From NCBI GenBank assembly GCA_030848705.1, contig CM061237.1, forward strand, positions 78,921,910 to 78,985,909: 64,000 nucleotides of DNA. Direction: 5' to 3'. The notes under the pieces are model-generated. The model did no database searches. It was not told where the DNA came from and worked only from the letters and a program-made list of their open reading frames with translations. Numbering within the stretch: position 1 is the first letter of the stretch; the number at the start of each line of letters is the position of its first letter. Below are positions 61,890-64,000 of this stretch, piece after piece. The position numbers were made by a program, and so were the translations under genes. This DNA is from Heracleum sosnowskyi. Lineage: Eukaryota > Streptophyta > Magnoliopsida > Apiales > Apiaceae.

Positions 61890-63148
61890 GTACCTTGTTT
61901 TCAGATGACTCAGCTTCATCTTTAACAGTTGCCATGAGAGCATAACTGACTCCCTCATCTGAGTCTGAAGTGTCTGCCCAGTCCTTGCCTTTAGTGATGA
62001 GTGCTTTCTCAGATTTTCCTTTCTTGCACTCTGGAGCATAATGACCCATCTCTTTACACTTGTAGCACTGGATCTCAGACTTGTCTTTCTTTCCAGACTT
62101 GGTATTCCCTCCATCAGACTTTCTGAAATTTCTCTTATCAGAGTTTGAATCTCTCCTAGCGAATCTCTTCCCTTTCTTGAAGTTCTTGAATCCCATCTTC
62201 TTGAAGGTCTTCACCATTAAAGCAACCATTTTCATCATCTCTTCTTCATCATCCTCAGAATCAGAAGCTTCATCATCAGTGTTTGAGCCATCATCAGAGT
62301 TTGATGACTCACTGTCAGATTTAATGACTAAAGCCTTTCCTTTGGCTTTCTTTCTTGATGATTCCTTCTTGACAGGCTTTTCTTCAACTTTAAGAGCAAC
62401 AGATTTTGTCTTCTTTCCAGATCTTTTGTTTCTTTGTTCTATCTCCAGTTCATGAGTTTTGAGCAACCCATAGATTTCATCAAGATCTGTTTCTGCAAGA
62501 TCATAATTGTCTCTGATTGTTGTCGCCTTCAAATCCCATCTTTCAGGTAGGGATAACAGAAACTTGAGATTTGACTCTTCAAGTTCATATTCTTTATCAA
62601 CCAGGGACAAATCATTCAACAATTTACAAAATCTGTCATAAGTATCTGTCAAAGTTTCATCAGATCTAGAGTCAAAGTGTTCATACTCCTGTGTTAGAAT
62701 GGTCTTCCTATTCTTCTTTATAGCACTTGTTCCTTTACACCTGACTTCCAAAGCATCCCAAATTTCTTTGGCAGTTTTTGCTGCCAATAACTCTGTTAGA
62801 CATGACATTATCTAAAGCACTATGGAGAAGGTGTCTAACTTTTGCATCCTTTGCAATTGATGAGATGTCTTCAGGAGTCAAATCTTTCTTCTCTTTTGGA
62901 ACAGTCTTTTGTTCTTGACCCGCAACAACAGGAGACAGTTTTGTTGGCATATGAGGACCATCATTGATTCTATCAAGGTATTCTGGATCTGTGGCTTCCA
63001 GAAACATGGTCATCTTCACCTTCCATATTGGATATTCAACTGATCTTAGAATTGGAACCCTTATAGTCTCATATCGACTAACAGAAGTTGGTTGAACCTT
63101 CTGAGCATTCGAACCTGCATTAGAACCTTCCTGAGAGTTGTCAGTCAT
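61890..63148 (-). pseudogene. gag: E4 gag, 5' part, frameshifted
   Basis: Starts at ATG 63148 (MTDNSQEGSNAGSNAQK). The frame is open to about 62800, where a one-base shift occurs near VMS, and the second frame runs on from there (CLTELLAAKTAKEIWDALEV) to the E6 insertion at 61890. It includes the gag core (YPIWKVKMTMFLEATDPEY, CKGTSAIKKNRKTIL, YGLLKTHELEIEQ), a Ser/Asp-rich acidic patch with NSDD motifs, a basic stretch, and a CCHC knuckle CYKCKEMGHYAPEC (plus about 62030-62071). The gene continues at 60495. Confidence 0.9.
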
Positions 63149-63197
63149 GATTATACTTGTGTTTAGATCGATAAACTGTATATATTAAACAGCCTAG

Positions 63198-63211
63198 GCT
63201 CTGATACCAAT
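63198..63211 (-). other. E4 primer-binding site
   Basis: Plus-strand gctctgataccaat is the reverse complement of attggtatcagagc, matching initiator methionine tRNA exactly over the core. It fixes the inner end of the E4 5' LTR at 63212. Confidence 0.92.
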
Positions 63212-63706
63212 TGTTAGGCCGATTTCACAATATATAATCAATATAAGTATGATAATAACAATAAAGAACACTGTTTATAAATCAACAACTGAATTATATA
63301 AATAACTCTTCTCTTTGTGATGTAAAATATCACAGAGAGCTGCAAGGTTACAAGAATAATGTTTTCAATAATCGCTTCCCTTTTAGGGTTAACCTATCTG
63401 TGTTTATATAGTACACAGCTACATAGAATCAATCTCTAATTGATATTCCTATAAATTAGCTATACAAATCATAACAAATTAGGATTGCTTCTGTCTTCTG
63501 TTTCGTTTCCTTGTCTGTCTCAATATATCTTGCTTCTTACCATCTTCAAGATATATTGCTTCTAGAATCTTCAATGTTAGCACCGACAACTTTAGCAAAC
63601 TCTCACCCCGTCAGACTTTAATAAACTCTGACTGGCTTCTAGTAAACTCTGATGAATACCTGTTGCTTAAACACTGATAAACACTCATCAGCAATTATAT
63701 CTAACA
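63212..63706 (-). repeat. E4 5' LTR
   Basis: Plus strand starts tgttaggccgatttc and ends ttatatctaaca (495 bp; short compared with E2, E3 and E5). A TATA-like element, sense ctatataaac, lies at 63402-63412. Three E4 motif copies or variants lie at 63607-63655. The outer end is judged from TG...CA form and from E7 pol starting at 63708; with the 3' LTR missing it cannot be confirmed by a target duplication (gttaa at 63707-63711 would be the candidate). Confidence 0.75.
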
Positions 63707-63707
63707 G

Positions 63708-64000
63708 TTAACATACCAGATTAAGCATTCCCAATTCACTTACCAACCTATTAAAGGTGGCTTCATCCAGTGGTTTAGTAAAGATGTCTGCAAGTTGCTT
63801 TTCTGTTGGGACATAGATCAGCTTCACAATTCCTCTTTTAACATGCTCTTTTATGAAATGATGTCTGATATCAATGTGCTTTGTCCTATGGTGTTGAACA
63901 TGATTGTTTGAGATAGCTATGGCACTAGTGTTTTCACAGTAGATAGGAATGTTGTTCAACACTAGACCATAATCCAAAAGCTGATTCTTCATCCACAGAA
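63708..64000 (-). pseudogene. pol: E7 pol fragment: RNase H C-terminus, runs off the window
   Basis: An open frame from the window edge to TAA at 63710-63708, about 97 codons. It contains MKNQLLDYGLVLNNIPIYCE, SAIAISNNHVQHHRTKHID, HHFIKEHVKRG, QLADIFTKPLDEATFNRLV and GMLNLVC. This is the copia RNase H end, related to but distinct from the E4 copy at 42035 (about half identical by eye), so it belongs to another element. E4 LTR begins one base beyond the stop, so E4 probably inserted just after E7 pol. The rest of E7 is outside the window. Confidence 0.85.

Larger units (their letters stand above)
37466..63706 (-). mobile_element. E4, Ty1/copia SIRE-like retrotransposon, 3' end lost, interrupted by E5 and E6
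   Basis: Read right to left: 5' LTR (63212-63706), primer site, gag interrupted by solo LTR E6, pol interrupted by E5, spacer, aORF cut by the E2 insertion. Its own length present is about 10.8 kb. The remaining aORF end and 3' LTR are not in the window; the deletion at 10860 would account for their loss. It carries frameshifts in gag and aORF and one stop in aORF. Both interrupting elements leave clean 5-bp duplications. Confidence 0.9.

Noticed and set aside
1..64000. Host protein-coding, tRNA or rRNA genes
   Set aside because: Every long frame is assigned to an element, and no tRNA cloverleaf or rRNA segment was recognised; the tRNA-like sequences are primer-binding sites.

Overview
The window is gene-poor plant nuclear DNA and I find no host gene in it. 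Essentially all 64 kb is explained by LTR retrotransposons nested inside one another. Supporting this are tRNA-iMet-type primer sites, purine-tract/LTR junctions, 5-bp target duplications, and plant-type Ty1/copia and Ty3/gypsy polyproteins. A dicot with a large, AT-rich, retrotransposon-rich genome fits best; the species cannot be told from this sequence. Names used below: E1 = Ty3/gypsy chromovirus of Tekay/Del type; E2 to E7 = Ty1/copia elements or remnants. E2 to E5 carry the RT/RNase H signatures I associate with the SIRE/Maximus lineage plus an extra long ORF after pol (called aORF here).

Layout. 1-10862 (+): E1 with a 5' LTR cut by the window edge, a leader ORF, an intact gag-pol with a C-terminal chromodomain, and a 3' LTR broken at 10862. 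10860-37465 (+): E2, with intact gag, pol and aORF each broken by nonsense codons, interrupted by E3 (15656-28674, target duplication gccaa). E3 has complete gag, pol and aORF, and its LTRs differ only in a C-run. 37466-63706 (-): E4, lacking its 3' end, interrupted by E5 (44473-58480, target duplication accat, LTRs differing at one base) and by a solo LTR, E6 (60496-61889, target duplication gtacc). 63708-64000 (-): the pol 3' end of E7, into which E4 appears to have inserted. The nesting order is therefore E7, then E4, then E6/E5/E2, then E3 inside E2. E1 abuts E2 through a deletion breakpoint with 4 bp of microhomology, not through a target duplication.

Shared organisation of E2-E5: LTR, primer site, gag (UBN2-type with CCHC knuckles), a short gap with a splice-acceptor-like TGCAG/GG, pol (protease, integrase, RT, RNase H), a 0.5-1.5 kb spacer, aORF (1.0-1.6 thousand codons, coiled coil), purine tract, LTR.

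Three patterns go beyond routine annotation. (1) Each copia family has its own short, mostly palindromic motif, iterated in both orientations in its LTR and pol-aORF spacer, and in E3 and E4 also in the variable linkers of the coding regions. (2) The pol ORF lies in a different frame from gag and lacks a conserved initiator ATG, but always begins at the acceptor-like TGCAG/GG; in E4 and E5 a pol-frame TGA sits directly before it, which argues against simple frameshifting. (3) The purine core GGGGGAG of the 3' polypurine tract recurs at two homologous internal sites in all four elements, as central polypurine tracts would. All counts and alignments were made by eye.
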